The notes under the pieces: model-generated
What the model saw: the letters and a program-made list of their open reading frames with translations, nothing else
Database searches by the model: none
Told to the model about the DNA's origin: nothing
Part shown: positions 44,700 to 55,035 of the stretch, piece after piece
Layout of the letters: every line of letters begins with the position of its first letter
Position numbering within the stretch: position 1 is the first letter of the stretch
Made by a program: the position numbers and the translations under genes
Source: Adiantum capillus-veneris
Taxonomy: Eukaryota > Streptophyta > Polypodiopsida > Polypodiales > Pteridaceae
DNA: 64,000 bases
Direction of reading: 5' to 3'
NCBI GenBank assembly: GCA_014529385.2
Contig: CM043942.1
Coordinates: forward strand, 112,500,141-112,564,140

Positions 44700-45516
44700 C
44701 TATCCCCATGAGAGATGATGTGAAACCACGTACACAAAGACCATATACTTATAACGAAACTTTTGCCAGAAAGATCAAAGAAGAGATTGAAAAACTGAAG
44801 GAAGCTAAATTCATTTATGAATTGAACACACTGATTGGGTGTCTCCAATTGTGGTGGTACCTAAGAAGAATGGGAAATTACGAGTGTGTGTTAATTTCAA
44901 AAAAGTGAATGCAGCTACCATTAGAGACAACTTTTCTCTCCCGATAACTGAGCATGTTTTAGAACGAGTGGCAGGAAAAGAAGCCTACAGCTTCTTAGAT
45001 GGTTTTTCGGGATACAATCAACTCTTGGTTGACCCAAAAGATCAACATAAAACTGCTTTTGCAACAGAATGGGGTATATTTGCCTATCGGGTTATGCCGT
45101 CTGGATTAACTAATGCTCCAGCCACATTTCAGAGATTGATGAGCCATGCTTTCAAAGAGTATCTTCAAAAATTCTTGGAAGTATACATGGATGATCTATG
45201 TGTACATTCGTCAATCCGAGCTGATCATTTTGAACACCTCAAAAAGGTATTCGAGAAATGTAGACTTTACAAGATTTGCTTAAACCCCGAAAAATGCACA
45301 TTCATGGGAAGACAAGGGAAAATCCTAGGACATATAGTGTCTAAAAATGGCATAGCTACCGATATTGAAAAGATTCATGTCATTGCTGATTTGCCTAGAC
45401 CAACAACAGTCAAGGGGATACAAGCCTTCATGGGACATTGTGGATATTACGGACGGTTCATCTACATGTACGCTATAATTGCAAAGCCCATGTATAGCTT
45501 GATTACACACTTTTAA
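44700..45516 (+). pseudogene. Element A reverse transcriptase
   Basis: After the frame shift near 44838 the reading is open from VSPIVVVPKKNGKLRVCVNF through SFLDGFSGYNQLLVDPKDQ, TAFATEWGIFAYRVMPSGL and NAPATFQRLMSHAF. It continues with VYMDDLCVHS (the YMDD polymerase motif), LNPEKCTF and GHIVSKNGI. All main RVT_1 motifs of Ty3/gypsy are present. A TAA at 45514 precedes the RNase H region. The RT would copy the element RNA; the separate frames mean it is not expressed as one polyprotein. Confidence 0.93.
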
Positions 45517-46280
45517 TGGACTGAGCTATGTGAAGAATCCTTCATAAATCTTAAGCAAGCTCTTACCTCAACTCCAATATTGAAAGCACCCGTGGGATAA
45601 GGTATTCCACATACATGTAGATGCTTCAAATTTTGCTATTGGTTGTATACTAACCCAACCAGGAGATGGAAAAATTGACTTTTCTATTTCGTATGCTAGC
45701 CGACAATTGAATATGGCAGAAAAGAATTACACCACCACTGAAAGAGAGGGACTAGGAATGATTTATGCCGTTAAAAAGTATAGACATTACCCCTGGGGCG
45801 GTCACTTTTTAGAATGTGTATGATATCACATGAGTTAACCGGAGAGGATTATTAAAAGACCAAAATGTATACATACACAGGGGGGTGGGGGTTTTTTAAA
45901 TAGGTTCATAGTGTAAGCATAGTATGTATATTGGGGTATTATTAATTACCTCTTGAACGCACGTGATATAGGGGTGTTTTGATAAGTGACTACCCCGGGA
46001 CATTACCTATTAGCCAACAAGTTTGTGTTTTTTGTGGACCACCAAGCCTTGTTATATTTGGTCAACAAACCATGCAGCACAGGGAGAATAGTGAGATTGT
46101 TCATCATTCTTTTCGAATTTGATTTCACTGTGGTTGTAAAAAAAGGCACTACACATCAACGAGCAGATCATTTATCTAGGATTGTTTCAAAGGAATCACC
46201 AAAAGGGGTAGATGATGATCTACTAGATGCCTATTTGTTCTCCGTGGAAGTGATACCTAGATGGTTGGAAAACATTGTGT
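45517..46280 (+). pseudogene. Element A RNase H, split by a MITE
   Basis: Decayed frames give SFINLKQALTSTPILKAPV, then (shifted) VDASNFAIGCILTQPGDGK, SYASRQLNMAEKNYTTTERE and GMIYAVKKYRHY. After the insertion at 45792-45999 the frame continues LLANKFVFFVDHQALLYLVN, FDFTVVVKKGTTHQRADHLS. This is the Ty3 RNase H and its C-terminal connection. The insertion falls inside KKYRHY-LLANKF and carries an 8-bp duplication. Confidence 0.88.
45792..45999. mobile_element. 208-bp MITE with 8-bp target duplication (hAT-like)
   Basis: ACATTACC at 45784-45791 is repeated at 46000-46007. The insert starts CCTGGGGCGGTCACTT and ends AAGTGACTACCCCGGG. The ends are inverted repeats of 16 bp with three mismatches, all transitions. 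An 8-bp duplication is characteristic of hAT elements. Removing the insert joins the conserved RNase H codons in frame, which confirms the borders. It carries a G run (45875-45886) and no coding sequence. Confidence 0.85.
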
Positions 46281-47715
46281 CATTGATGACAATAGCTCAA
46301 GTGGATTCACCACTTCCTATCACAATTGATTTAATTAAGCAATCGGCTATGTATCAATTACTAGCTGGAAGGCTATATAAGAGAAATCGAGACGGGATAT
46401 TGCTTTTATGCATTAACCCTGAAGAAAAGAATCAATACCTAGGTCAAGCACATTTTACCATAGTAGGACTTCACTTTGCGGAAGACCAAACTATGCAATG
46501 AATCTTGAGACTTGGAGTATTTTTCCCGACTATGAGAAAAGATATTAGATCTTTTGTAAAAGATTGCCCTCAGTGTCAAAAACAACCACCCATTCCTCAT
46601 GTAACATTGTTTCAAATGTCACATATTCCCAAGTGGAGTAACTATCTGGTTACTTACTTATCGAGCAGAACGTTTCCTAAGGATATGAGTAAACGTCGTC
46701 AAAGAGCAATTGAAACTGAAGCAAGAGACTATGCTCTTATTGGGAACCAATTGTATCGGAGGGGTAAAGATCAACATTTGCGTCTTTGTGAAAATGAAAA
46801 CGAGTATATTTCGATTATAGAACAAGCACATGCTGGATTAGCTGGAGGTCACTTTTCTAGTGAGACCCCCATAAGAGCAATCTTGATGGCAGGCATATGG
46901 TGGCCAACACTTTTTGCAGATGCCAAAGAATATGTTCGAAGATGTGATGCTTGTCAATGAGCACAAATGCCAACACGAGTAGACAACATGCCTTTAAGCA
47001 ATGATGGGGACTAGAGCCTTCGTAAAATGAGGTATAGATTTTGTTGGACCGATATAGCCACCTGCTTATAGAACCCAACCTCAATATATCATTGTAGCTA
47101 TGGACTATTTGACCAAATGGGCCGAGGCTAAAGAGACTCAAAAGATGATGCGAGAACCACTGCTGCATTCTTATATGAGAATGTATTTGTAAGGTATGGA
47201 CTGCCAATAGAGATTGTCAGTGATCGGGGAATTCATTTCCTCAACGAGGTAATAGAGTATTTGCTTATTGAGTTTATGGTTATCCATAACAAATCAACTC
47301 CCTATCATCCACAAGGAAACGAACAAGCTGAGCATACGAATAAAATTCTTAGCTCGGTACTGACCAAAGTGATTAGTTCAGGAAGTGCGGACTGGGAAAT
47401 GAATCTCCATGCTGCTCTATGGGCTTATCGAGTTTCATTCAAAACATCTCTAAATGCCATACCCTTTAACCTTGTTTATGGTCTTGATGCCATACTGCCA
47501 ATATAATTTCTATTGCCGACATTAAGGGTAGCACAGACTTTGAAGACATCATCAACAAACCTCGACATCGGAAACCCTTGAGTTTTTTACTCAAGACCCA
47601 GCTCTTGCACAGCATATCGAGTTGAACTGCATTGATCTTCATATCATGGTAGAGCCAATCATGGCTATGCATAGACACAATTGTTCAACCCATGCACACA
47701 CGTTCCGGAGAACGC
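46281..47715 (+). pseudogene. Element A integrase, with two zinc-binding modules in tandem
   Basis: A first HHCC-like module reads GQAHFTIVGLHFAEDQTM, a TGA at 46499-46501, and DIRSFVKDCPQCQK. A second one follows: EQAHAGLAGGHFSSETPIRA, GIWWPTLFADAKEYVRRCDA, then a TGA where Arg is usual. The catalytic core shows GIDFVGPI (Asp), YIIVAMDYLTKWAEAKE, IVSDRGIHFLNEVI (Asp) and TPYHPQGNEQAEHTNK (Glu), so all three DDE residues are readable across frames. It ends with ALWAYRVSFKTSLNAIPFNL and VYGLDAILPI. Stops and frame shifts lie at 46501, 46960, about 47010, 47070-47160 and 47504. Confidence 0.9.
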
Positions 47716-49951
47716 CATCTAGGAGGGGTATTAAGTACTAAGTAATTAAGGACAATGTTTGGAGAGGGAGGAAAAAATTCCATGTTAACGTGTGATTTTT
47801 TTGCAAAATTACGTAATAATGTCCTTATAATTCATCAACAAGGAAAAATTCACTGATAATATCTTCCCGATGAGTGTAAATAGTGTATATATTATCAAAA
47901 AATCATCAAAAATAGTCCTTTTTTTGGGTATTTTTCATCATTTTTGTTGATAAGGAGGCTTAAAAATGGAGAAATCCAACAAAAAACAATAAAGCTGTGT
48001 CTTTGAAGGGGTTTTCTTAATTATTGGATTTTCACTTTACTTTTTTAGAGCATTTTTCTATTTTCTTTGATTTTTCAAATAAAAAGGTCAAAAATTAATA
48101 ATAAATAGCAGGAAAGCTCAGATGGAAAAATGGAAGACATGATGGTGATCAAAAAGACAAGGTGGACAAGCACAAAATTTTCTACAAAATCAGAAGATGG
48201 AAGCGAGAAGCCTAAATTAGGCGGCCAAGCCTACTTTTGCAAAATTCTTGCAGAATGAGCTATAGGAATCTGATTTTGGAAATGTTTGAGCGTAACATAG
48301 ATTTCAGGGCCTAATAGGACTAACGGGGGAATCTGGGGAAAATTGGTTCGGGAAGTCCAGGTATAGATATCCAGTGTAGGCTAAAATCACCTCATTTCCG
48401 CTTGAAGCCTTTGTAGAGAGAGCATTTCGACCTCTTTCGCGCGACATTTCTAGAGCCCGCAGTTGACCTTTTTCAGCACCCTCTCACACGAGACATGAGG
48501 GGTAAGTTCTTTCCTCATCAATGATCCATTTTGTACGGCCGGTAGCTAGTCTAAAGCCCTAAAAAAAAACCCTAGAAACCGAGCAGTGCACAAAGACCTA
48601 CGACCTAAAACTGACCATGGTGGCCTGCCAGCTTGACCAAATCAAATGGGATTTGAACCATAGCATGCCCTAACATAATAGAACCTTTCCATACCATCGG
48701 ATGACCATTCGGTTGGGGTCAAGGGGGTCCCCAATAGAGAAATTAGGGTTTTTGAAAAAGGTCAGAATTCCGACCTGACTCCACAGATGGCTTGCTAATG
48801 AGGTTCATATACAATGTATATGATTGGTTTGGTGAAATCCATCAAGAAAAACCCTCGAAAAGCAAAAAATGGCTCGAAGGTTACAAAGTGTCAAATTCGA
48901 CATACGAGGCCAAACTGACTCCAAATGAGCTAAAATTGGACAGGTAGCTTCACGACTATGTTGCGGACAAGTCCAAAATCTCACGGTTGGTTGACCAACC
49001 CAACAGACAGAGTAATCATAAAAAATGGTGATTTTAGAGTCGACACAACACAAAGTGATGCCGACATGACCAAACTTGACCAAATTCAATTTAGGACTTG
49101 TATTAGGTGTATGAAACATGTTTAGCTCAAAATTTGTGAGATTTGCAAAGTTTTTTTCACTGTAGTAAATAATCGCGATTATTTACTTTTGCATCATTTT
49201 TGCTTGAAAATTGTCAAAATTCATCTCACCTATCATGTGTACACACCTATTACATGCCAAAAATCAAGTATGAGCCAAAATGACCACCCATTACTTGCAA
49301 AATTGCCAAAAAACGCAAAGAAGTCTTTGAAAGCCAAAATTTGGGTTATGAACAACCTTTTCTGATCCAAATCACCTCATAATTCATACCCAAGCTCTAT
49401 ACCATGTCTAGAACCAATGCATGCCAAAAAATGTCAATTTTGGAAGAAAAGTTAATAATCATGATTATTTACTTTTTGGTCAAAATTGGAGAATCTTGAT
49501 ATTTGGCCATCATACATCCAAAACACATGTTGTGATAAGCCCACTAGCCAATTTTGAGGCAATTTGGAGTTCAAAATCTCAAATTTCCTTTATATCTACT
49601 GTTTCAGAAACCTAAAGCCAAAATATGGTACCATTTTCAACCTGTGCATCCAAATGAGCCCATATTTCCCTCAGAGCATGTAATTGGCGTATACTTCAAG
49701 CCTATAAAGCTAAGTTTGCAAAAATTTGAAATTTTTTCCAGCTATAAATAATCACGATTATTTACTTTGGTTGCAATTTTTTGTTTTGACCATACACTTT
49801 TGTTCCTTGTATGATTTTATGCATCTTTGCTTGTTCAAAAATTGATTTGAAGCAATTTGGACCAGATTATCAGCATTTCAGTCTAAAGAACAATCTAGAG
49901 AGAAATCCGACAAATTTGCTAATTTTGCACTCTATTCATTGAACAAGAGCA
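47716..49951. other. Non-coding spacer between pol and the extra ORF of element A, with palindromes
   Basis: No ORF of interest in 2.2 kb. It contains CG-centred palindromes at 49164-49187, 49450-49473 and 49743-49766 (half site AGTAAATAATCG and variants), 286 and 293 bp apart, in a diverged repeat context. TTGACCAAA / CCAAAATTTG-like words recur. A similar region follows the coding part of element B (62500-63450). It may contain a promoter for the downstream ORF or the hypervariable untranslated region known from Tat/Athila-type elements. Confidence 0.65.
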
Positions 49952-52900
49952 ATGCAAGCCGCGGAGAAGGCCAAGAAGAAGTTAAACCAAAAGGAGAAAC
50001 TACAAGAACTGCCCCCGTATCAAGTGGACCCCGAGTCAGTAAATACGACAAAATCATCCTACCTTTCTAAAGAACAGTTGGAAGAATACCACACCACGGT
50101 GTTCACTGGCAGGTTTAAGAGTGAAGAAGGGCATCAGGTGGAGTTGCAGCTCTTGCCTAAAAAGGTCTATGATGTAGCTGCAAAGCCATAAATTAAAGAG
50201 GCTAACCGCAGGTTGGGGCTCCGACATTTTTACGAATAAGAGCCTTGCGGAGTGGACTTTCAGAAAGGTTACGAGCTTCTGTCCACAATCAAAGAAGACG
50301 GAACCGCCCAGATATCAGACAACCAGGGAAACAAGGTTGAGGTTGTAATTACAAAGGATATTGTGACAGAGGCACTCAGACTGCCCACTGAAGGGATGAC
50401 TATGCGGGCAAGAGACAGGAAGACAACGGGCACATTTACCAAGGAAACCGTTGCGGCTACATTCGTCGATCTCATCCATAACAGGTGGAAGAGCCAGTCC
50501 GTCTGTACCTTCAATACTTCCATTTCCTGGCAAAAAGGCCACCAAGGTACATGACACCAAATTACGCCGTAGCCACCACTTTTACACAAGTTCTGAAGTC
50601 AACAACAAGGCAACCTGTGGACCACATGCAGTATGTTTTGACAACATTGAAGGCCACCAAGAAGGAGTAGAAAATAACATACTTGGGTGCGCCATAAGTA
50701 TTAACAAGAATAGCCTATCATGCTATCGACATAGCTGACAACCGACCGCCTGTCCCGGATCAGAATACATGGATCTTGACAGCTCAATCCTCTCCAAGAG
50801 CTACAAGACCAGGTAAAAGATCATTTAAATCAGGTGATGAATCAGATGATAGCTCATCAGAGTGGCACAGTAGTGAAAGCTCTGACAATGAAGAAAAAAA
50901 AGCTAGGTGGGAAGAGATGAAGAGAAAAGCTGTGGCTGTCCACCAAGAGGATCCAGCTCAGAAACAAGCAAGATTTGAAAGAGAAAAACAGGTGTATCAG
51001 TGCACTAGGCAAGCATAGGGAAAAGACCCAGAAAAGTGGGTACCCATAGGTACGAAAGGACCTAAAACAAAGCATCATACGAGAAAAGAGGCCAAGGATC
51101 TAAAAGATTATTTAGAAAGGATGTACCAAGAGACCGAAGCCTTAAAGTTGAAAGAAGTAGAAGAAGCGGCAAAGAAAGCTGAGGAAGCGGCTACTCAGGA
51201 GCAAAGCCAGGCATCTCCCCGACCCACCTCACCGCCGCCGGAACAACAGGACCAACCCATGCCTAGTCCACCACAATCACCGCTAGGCCAAGAGACCAAT
51301 GAAGAAGCTGAGACCGAAAAAGGAAAATATTTTGAATTCACCCACCAAATGGAAACAAGATGACCATGCCAAACAACATGAGGAAAGGAAGCTGAACCAG
51401 AACGAGAGCAGACAACCGAGGAAACTCACAAGCCAGCGGATGAAACTGATAAAAAGGAAAATACAAAAAAATAGCAAACCACTACACATGAGAAAGAAAC
51501 CGAGATTGAGAAGGTAGAAAGGCCTGCAAAACCAAAGAAATGGTAAGGGTTGAGCCTCAGGATGGCCAAGGAGAAGAACAACTATCCACTTCTACAGAAC
51601 CACCAGCACTTACAACACAACAAGAAGCAACACAGGAGGCTGCCGGCACATAACAACTCGCAAGATAGGAGGAGTGGCAGTCCAATGACGAAGTGATTTT
51701 ACAAGTAAACGAGTATGCAAGGCAGATGCAAATCATGACGGTGAAACTCCGCTCAGCAGCCTTCAACCGCAATACAAAAGCCAAAGACTCGAAACGGTCA
51801 TCGATGCTCTTCAAGGAGAGATCGATGACAAAATGGTTACTATCACTAATCTCCAAAGACAAGTACAAGAGCTAAAGACAGAAGCGAAACAACATCAGAT
51901 AGCAAGGGACAAACAACAGAAAGAAATGGAGGAGTTAGGTGACCTCCTTACTAAATTAGCTGATGCCTGCAAGGTGAAAGACAAACAGCTGACAGAAGTG
52001 ACAAACAAACTTCTTACCACCTCTCTGTCAGCCCAAAAAATTCAAGTACAGTTAGATGTCGCTAACGCTTCTCTCCAATGTTCCGAACAAAGAATCAATG
52101 ATCATGCCACTTTCTTGCGGCAAATAAGAGAAAATCTAGCCATGGCTTGATCAAGGGTACAAATGAAGTGTACAAGGCACTTGAAAAGAAAACCAGAGAT
52201 TTAGAACTAGAGTTGAAGCTTGAACAATCACAACGCAGAGACCTGACACTGATGCGGGTCCAAAGAGAGGAGGAACTCCTTAACAAAATTGCAGAACTGA
52301 AAAGAGTGAATCAACTCCTTAGAGATGGAAAGCCTGATACACAGGAAGAGGTAGGCACTTCAGAGCCGCACCAAATGGACATCCCCTCGGTTTCATTTGC
52401 TGACTTTGAGACATAGTCTACAGCAGAGCCGAGTGGTGACGAAGATTTTGAGGTCCAAATTACAAACGAAGATACAGTGCCAATGGTCCAACTGTCAAAG
52501 GCTGAAGAGGCACTGAAAGAGAAGATCGCCTTAGAGGAAGATGAGCAGTGGAAGGCCGCTATGGATTGGGAGTTGAGAGTTTTACACTCTATCAACGTCA
52601 TTCAACTCACTCCCAATCAAATCAATGCTCAATGGCACCAACAATCCCTGCCATACCCTCTCATCAAGGTAGAACTCTTACAGGTAAAGGAAAAATTATA
52701 CAAGGATATGCAAGAAGATGGCGCAAATAGAGACGATCCGAAGTGGAGGCTAAGCTGGCTGAAGAAGAATCCAAGATACTTGATTCTGTTCACAAGAGCA
52801 CCTGCGGCCCTACAGAAAGATCCGACATTCTGTCCTGTACCTCGAGTAAGGACAAGGGAAGCACATGAAGCACTGCAGAAGAAGAGGCCAACATGGCTAA

Positions 52901-53430
52901 ATTTTCCCAGGCTGCCAGCTCCAGAGAGAGGCCAAGCAACAGAAGAATACATGGTGAAAACCCTAACGGGCGCCATGACATTCTTCAAGAGTCTGCCAGA
53001 TCTCTCCTGTGCAATGCTATATAAGATCTGCAGAATGCTACTCACTTGCATATATGTTTTCAATGAGCCTGAGCAGACAGGAGCCCCATGGCTCTCATTC
53101 TTGGAAGGGAACAAAGGCCTTTCCTATGATCTAAGTGGGCAACCCTCAGAAGAAATTCTTTATGGATTTTATGCCCGGTGCATGTTCCTGCCCTCGCATA
53201 GTATGCTAGCTTTTGAAGAGGCATTCTACACTGTCTTGATATTTGCACCGGTGATTAAAAACCTCACGTCAAGATTTGTAGGATACTCGACGGTGGAACT
53301 GAAAAATAGAGTCACCATGCAATTTTTGCAAGTGCCAGAAAAAGAACACAAAATCATATACCAAAAGACACTAGAAGCATTGAAAGACCGCCTCGCCCGC
53401 GGTCAACCCAAAAATTACTTCAGCCCATAA
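49952..53430 (+). pseudogene. Element A extra 3' ORF (about 1150 codons), unknown function
   Basis: From ATG at 49952 (MQAAEKAKKKLNQKEKLQEL) consecutive segments fit one long protein interrupted by stops and frameshifts. First comes a globular part (TKDIVTEALRLPTEG, RLYLQYFHFLAKRPPRYMTP). Next is an acidic Ser-rich hinge (DESDDSSSEWHSSESSDNEE), a Lys/Glu coiled-coil region, a Pro-rich segment (SPRPTSPPPEQQDQPMPSPP) and further coiled coils (51833-52416). Last is a 317-codon open C-terminal domain (52477-53430) with DPKWRLSWLKKNPRYLILF and PWLSFLEGNKGLSYDL. No signal peptide, membrane segment or envelope feature is visible. It lies directly before the polypurine tract and 3' LTR, where Tat/Athila elements often have an additional ORF. 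Confidence 0.7.
52477..53430 (+). CDS. Intact C-terminal domain of the extra ORF
   Basis: The longest uninterrupted frame of the Ty3 region, ending in TAA 25 bp before the purine-rich tract at 53455. It is mostly globular, rich in Leu, Lys, Pro and aromatic residues, with several Cys in the last third. No known domain recognised. It is the best preserved part of an otherwise broken ORF. Confidence 0.55.
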   Translation: MPMVQLSKAEEALKEKIALEEDEQWKAAMDWELRVLHSINVIQLTPNQINAQWHQQSLPYPLIKVELLQVKEKLYKDMQEDGANRDDPKWRLSWLKKNPRYLILFTRAPAALQKDPTFCPVPRVRTREAHEALQKKRPTWLNFPRLPAPERGQATEEYMVKTLTGAMTFFKSLPDLSCAMLYKICRMLLTCIYVFNEPEQTGAPWLSFLEGNKGLSYDLSGQPSEEILYGFYARCMFLPSHSMLAFEEAFYTVLIFAPVIKNLTSRFVGYSTVELKNRVTMQFLQVPEKEHKIIYQKTLEALKDRLARGQPKNYFSP

Positions 53431-53454
53431 AGGTGTGTCAAGGGATGACACACG

Positions 53455-53469
53455 CGAGGAGGGGGGGAA
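53455..53469 (+). other. Polypurine tract of element A
   Basis: GAGGAGGGGGGGAA directly precedes TGTTAGC at 53470. It is the plus-strand primer site expected immediately upstream of a 3' LTR. Confidence 0.85.
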
Positions 53470-55016
53470 TGTTAGCAGCAAGCTAACGCGGACACCATTT
53501 TTCGGAGTTCTCCTTGTAAAACAATTATTATTTTATTAAATCGGGAATATTTTTACTTCTATTTTCTTGGTAAACTTTGTAATTAATGAGCCGGGGCTAC
53601 AAGCTTCTAGATTGTATCAGCCTGTCAATTCCTAGCTTTGGTAGAACTCCAGATTATTACTTTTGACCACTTAAAAACCTTGGCTAAGGTATAAAAGCCA
53701 ATTTTTGTAAGTTTTTTATAAGTTTTTTATAAGTTTTTGGATAAGAAATACACAGCGTGAGCTAATGACGCTCACTTCTCTCCTTCTCGCGCTTCCTACT
53801 CCCTCCCCGGTTGTCACATTGCGAATGCGTTTGTTGCCTTGCAACCACAGGTAAGAGCTCTACGCATGACGTAAGCCATTCACAGTATTTCGTAGCTTTT
53901 GGCATTGCCGACTCACGGCCTAATTTCATCATAACTAGGAATTTACACTTTTAAAATGAAAACAAAGCATAGACGTGGTATTGGGGCATCATTGCTAAGC
54001 ATTTAGATGCATTCTGGGTCGAAAACGAATAGGTCAAAAATCCACTGCTGTTAATAATCGCGATTTTGGAACTTGACCTAAAGTGGGTGTTAGCAAGAGA
54101 CTGGCGGAATACAAAAAGAAAGAAATCCTATGTAGTCATTCCCTGATTAAGAAAAAAACTTGTAATTTCATTTGTAAACACTTGGGGCTTGCAAAAGTTT
54201 CCAATTTTGTATATTATTTTTGTCAGTAGACTGAGTAGGATTTTACTTTGGAACATGAGATATTGTATTTGGAAGGTATTTATACCAAATTTTGACCTTA
54301 ATGAAAAAACCCTTTGTTCAGTTTTATAAAGTGTCTGCTGTGAGAAGGGTATTCTGTGTATTAGAGAGAGAGAGAGAGAGAGAGAGAGTGAGAATTTATC
54401 TTGACGCTACGCGCACATTGGTGGTCGGAATTGAGTGCGGAGAAGTGCAGCGTGTTGCCCCCGGAGAGAGCTACACGCCAAAATTGCATGTGTACGGCCC
54501 GGCTTCGCGAGATTGATCTTCAAGCTATTTTTGGTGATTCAATAAGCATACGGTGTCTATTTTTGCATTTCAGCATATCCACGCGTTTGTATTGAGTAGA
54601 GCTATACATTAGGCACCTTAGTTTTCAGAAACGACGACCTGCAAAAACCTTGTCAGACATCCTACGTGATTTTGCACCGGGTGTTTTTGGATCGGATTTT
54701 GGGTCACGGACCTTAAGGAGAGTGGCCTATTGGTGTTAATAGGATATCCCTCAAGTTTCGTAGCGTTTCAAGAATGTTTGATAGATATTTGGCTCTTGGA
54801 AGCGTTGTAGGAAATCTTCTCCTGTGTACTTTTGAAAGCTGTAACTTAGACATTGGGTAGAGACCTCTGTAGGAAGTAGTCAATAGTCGGTCGAGTGTAC
54901 GTTGATATCCTATGCTTGCTTCCACACGCCTGCGGATCGAGCTTCGTCCTTAGCTGACAAATCTTTTTAGGTGAGTTCTTGCAGTGCTGACGTCCGTCGC
55001 GACGTATCTGCCAACA
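53470..55016 (+). repeat. LTR (1547 bp) shared by elements A and B
   Basis: Starts TGTTAGCAGCAAGC and ends TATCTGCCAACA. A polypurine tract precedes it, so it is the 3' LTR of element A. A primer binding site follows it at 55017, so it is also the 5' LTR of element B. A GA tract lies at 54363-54389, and a half copy of the element A palindrome (TTAATAATCGCGATTTTGG) at 54051-54069. Possible TATA box GGTATAAAAGCC at 53687-53698. Only one copy is in the window, so both ends are inferred from TG/CA, PPT and PBS. Confidence 0.8.
53687..53698 (+). promoter_or_regulatory. TATA box in the LTR
   Basis: GGTATAAAAGCC, a good TATA match about 220 bp into the LTR, the expected U3 location for the retroelement promoter. 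Confidence 0.55.
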
Positions 55017-55035
55017 TTGGCGTCGCTACCAGGGA
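55017..55035 (+). other. Primer binding site of element B
   Basis: TTGGCGTCGCTACCAGGGA follows the LTR end directly. It resembles the TGGCGCCGTTGCCGGGGA-type primer sites common in plant Tat/Athila-like Ty3 elements, with a few substitutions. Confidence 0.7.

Larger units (their letters stand above)
40446..55016 (+). mobile_element. Ty3/gypsy element A (5'-truncated, Tat/Athila-like layout)
   Basis: Plus-strand order is an N-terminal gag-side ORF (40446-41042), unrelated inserted sequence (41043-43335), protease C-terminus, RT, RNase H, integrase (43336-47700), spacer, a long extra ORF (49952-53430), polypurine tract and 3' LTR (53470-55016). The order PR-RT-RH-IN is Ty3/gypsy. An additional ORF after integrase and a TGGCG-type primer site after the LTR suggest the Tat/Athila group. 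Gag and most of the protease are missing compared with element B. No 5' LTR is found. Many stops and frameshifts make it non-functional. Confidence 0.85.
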
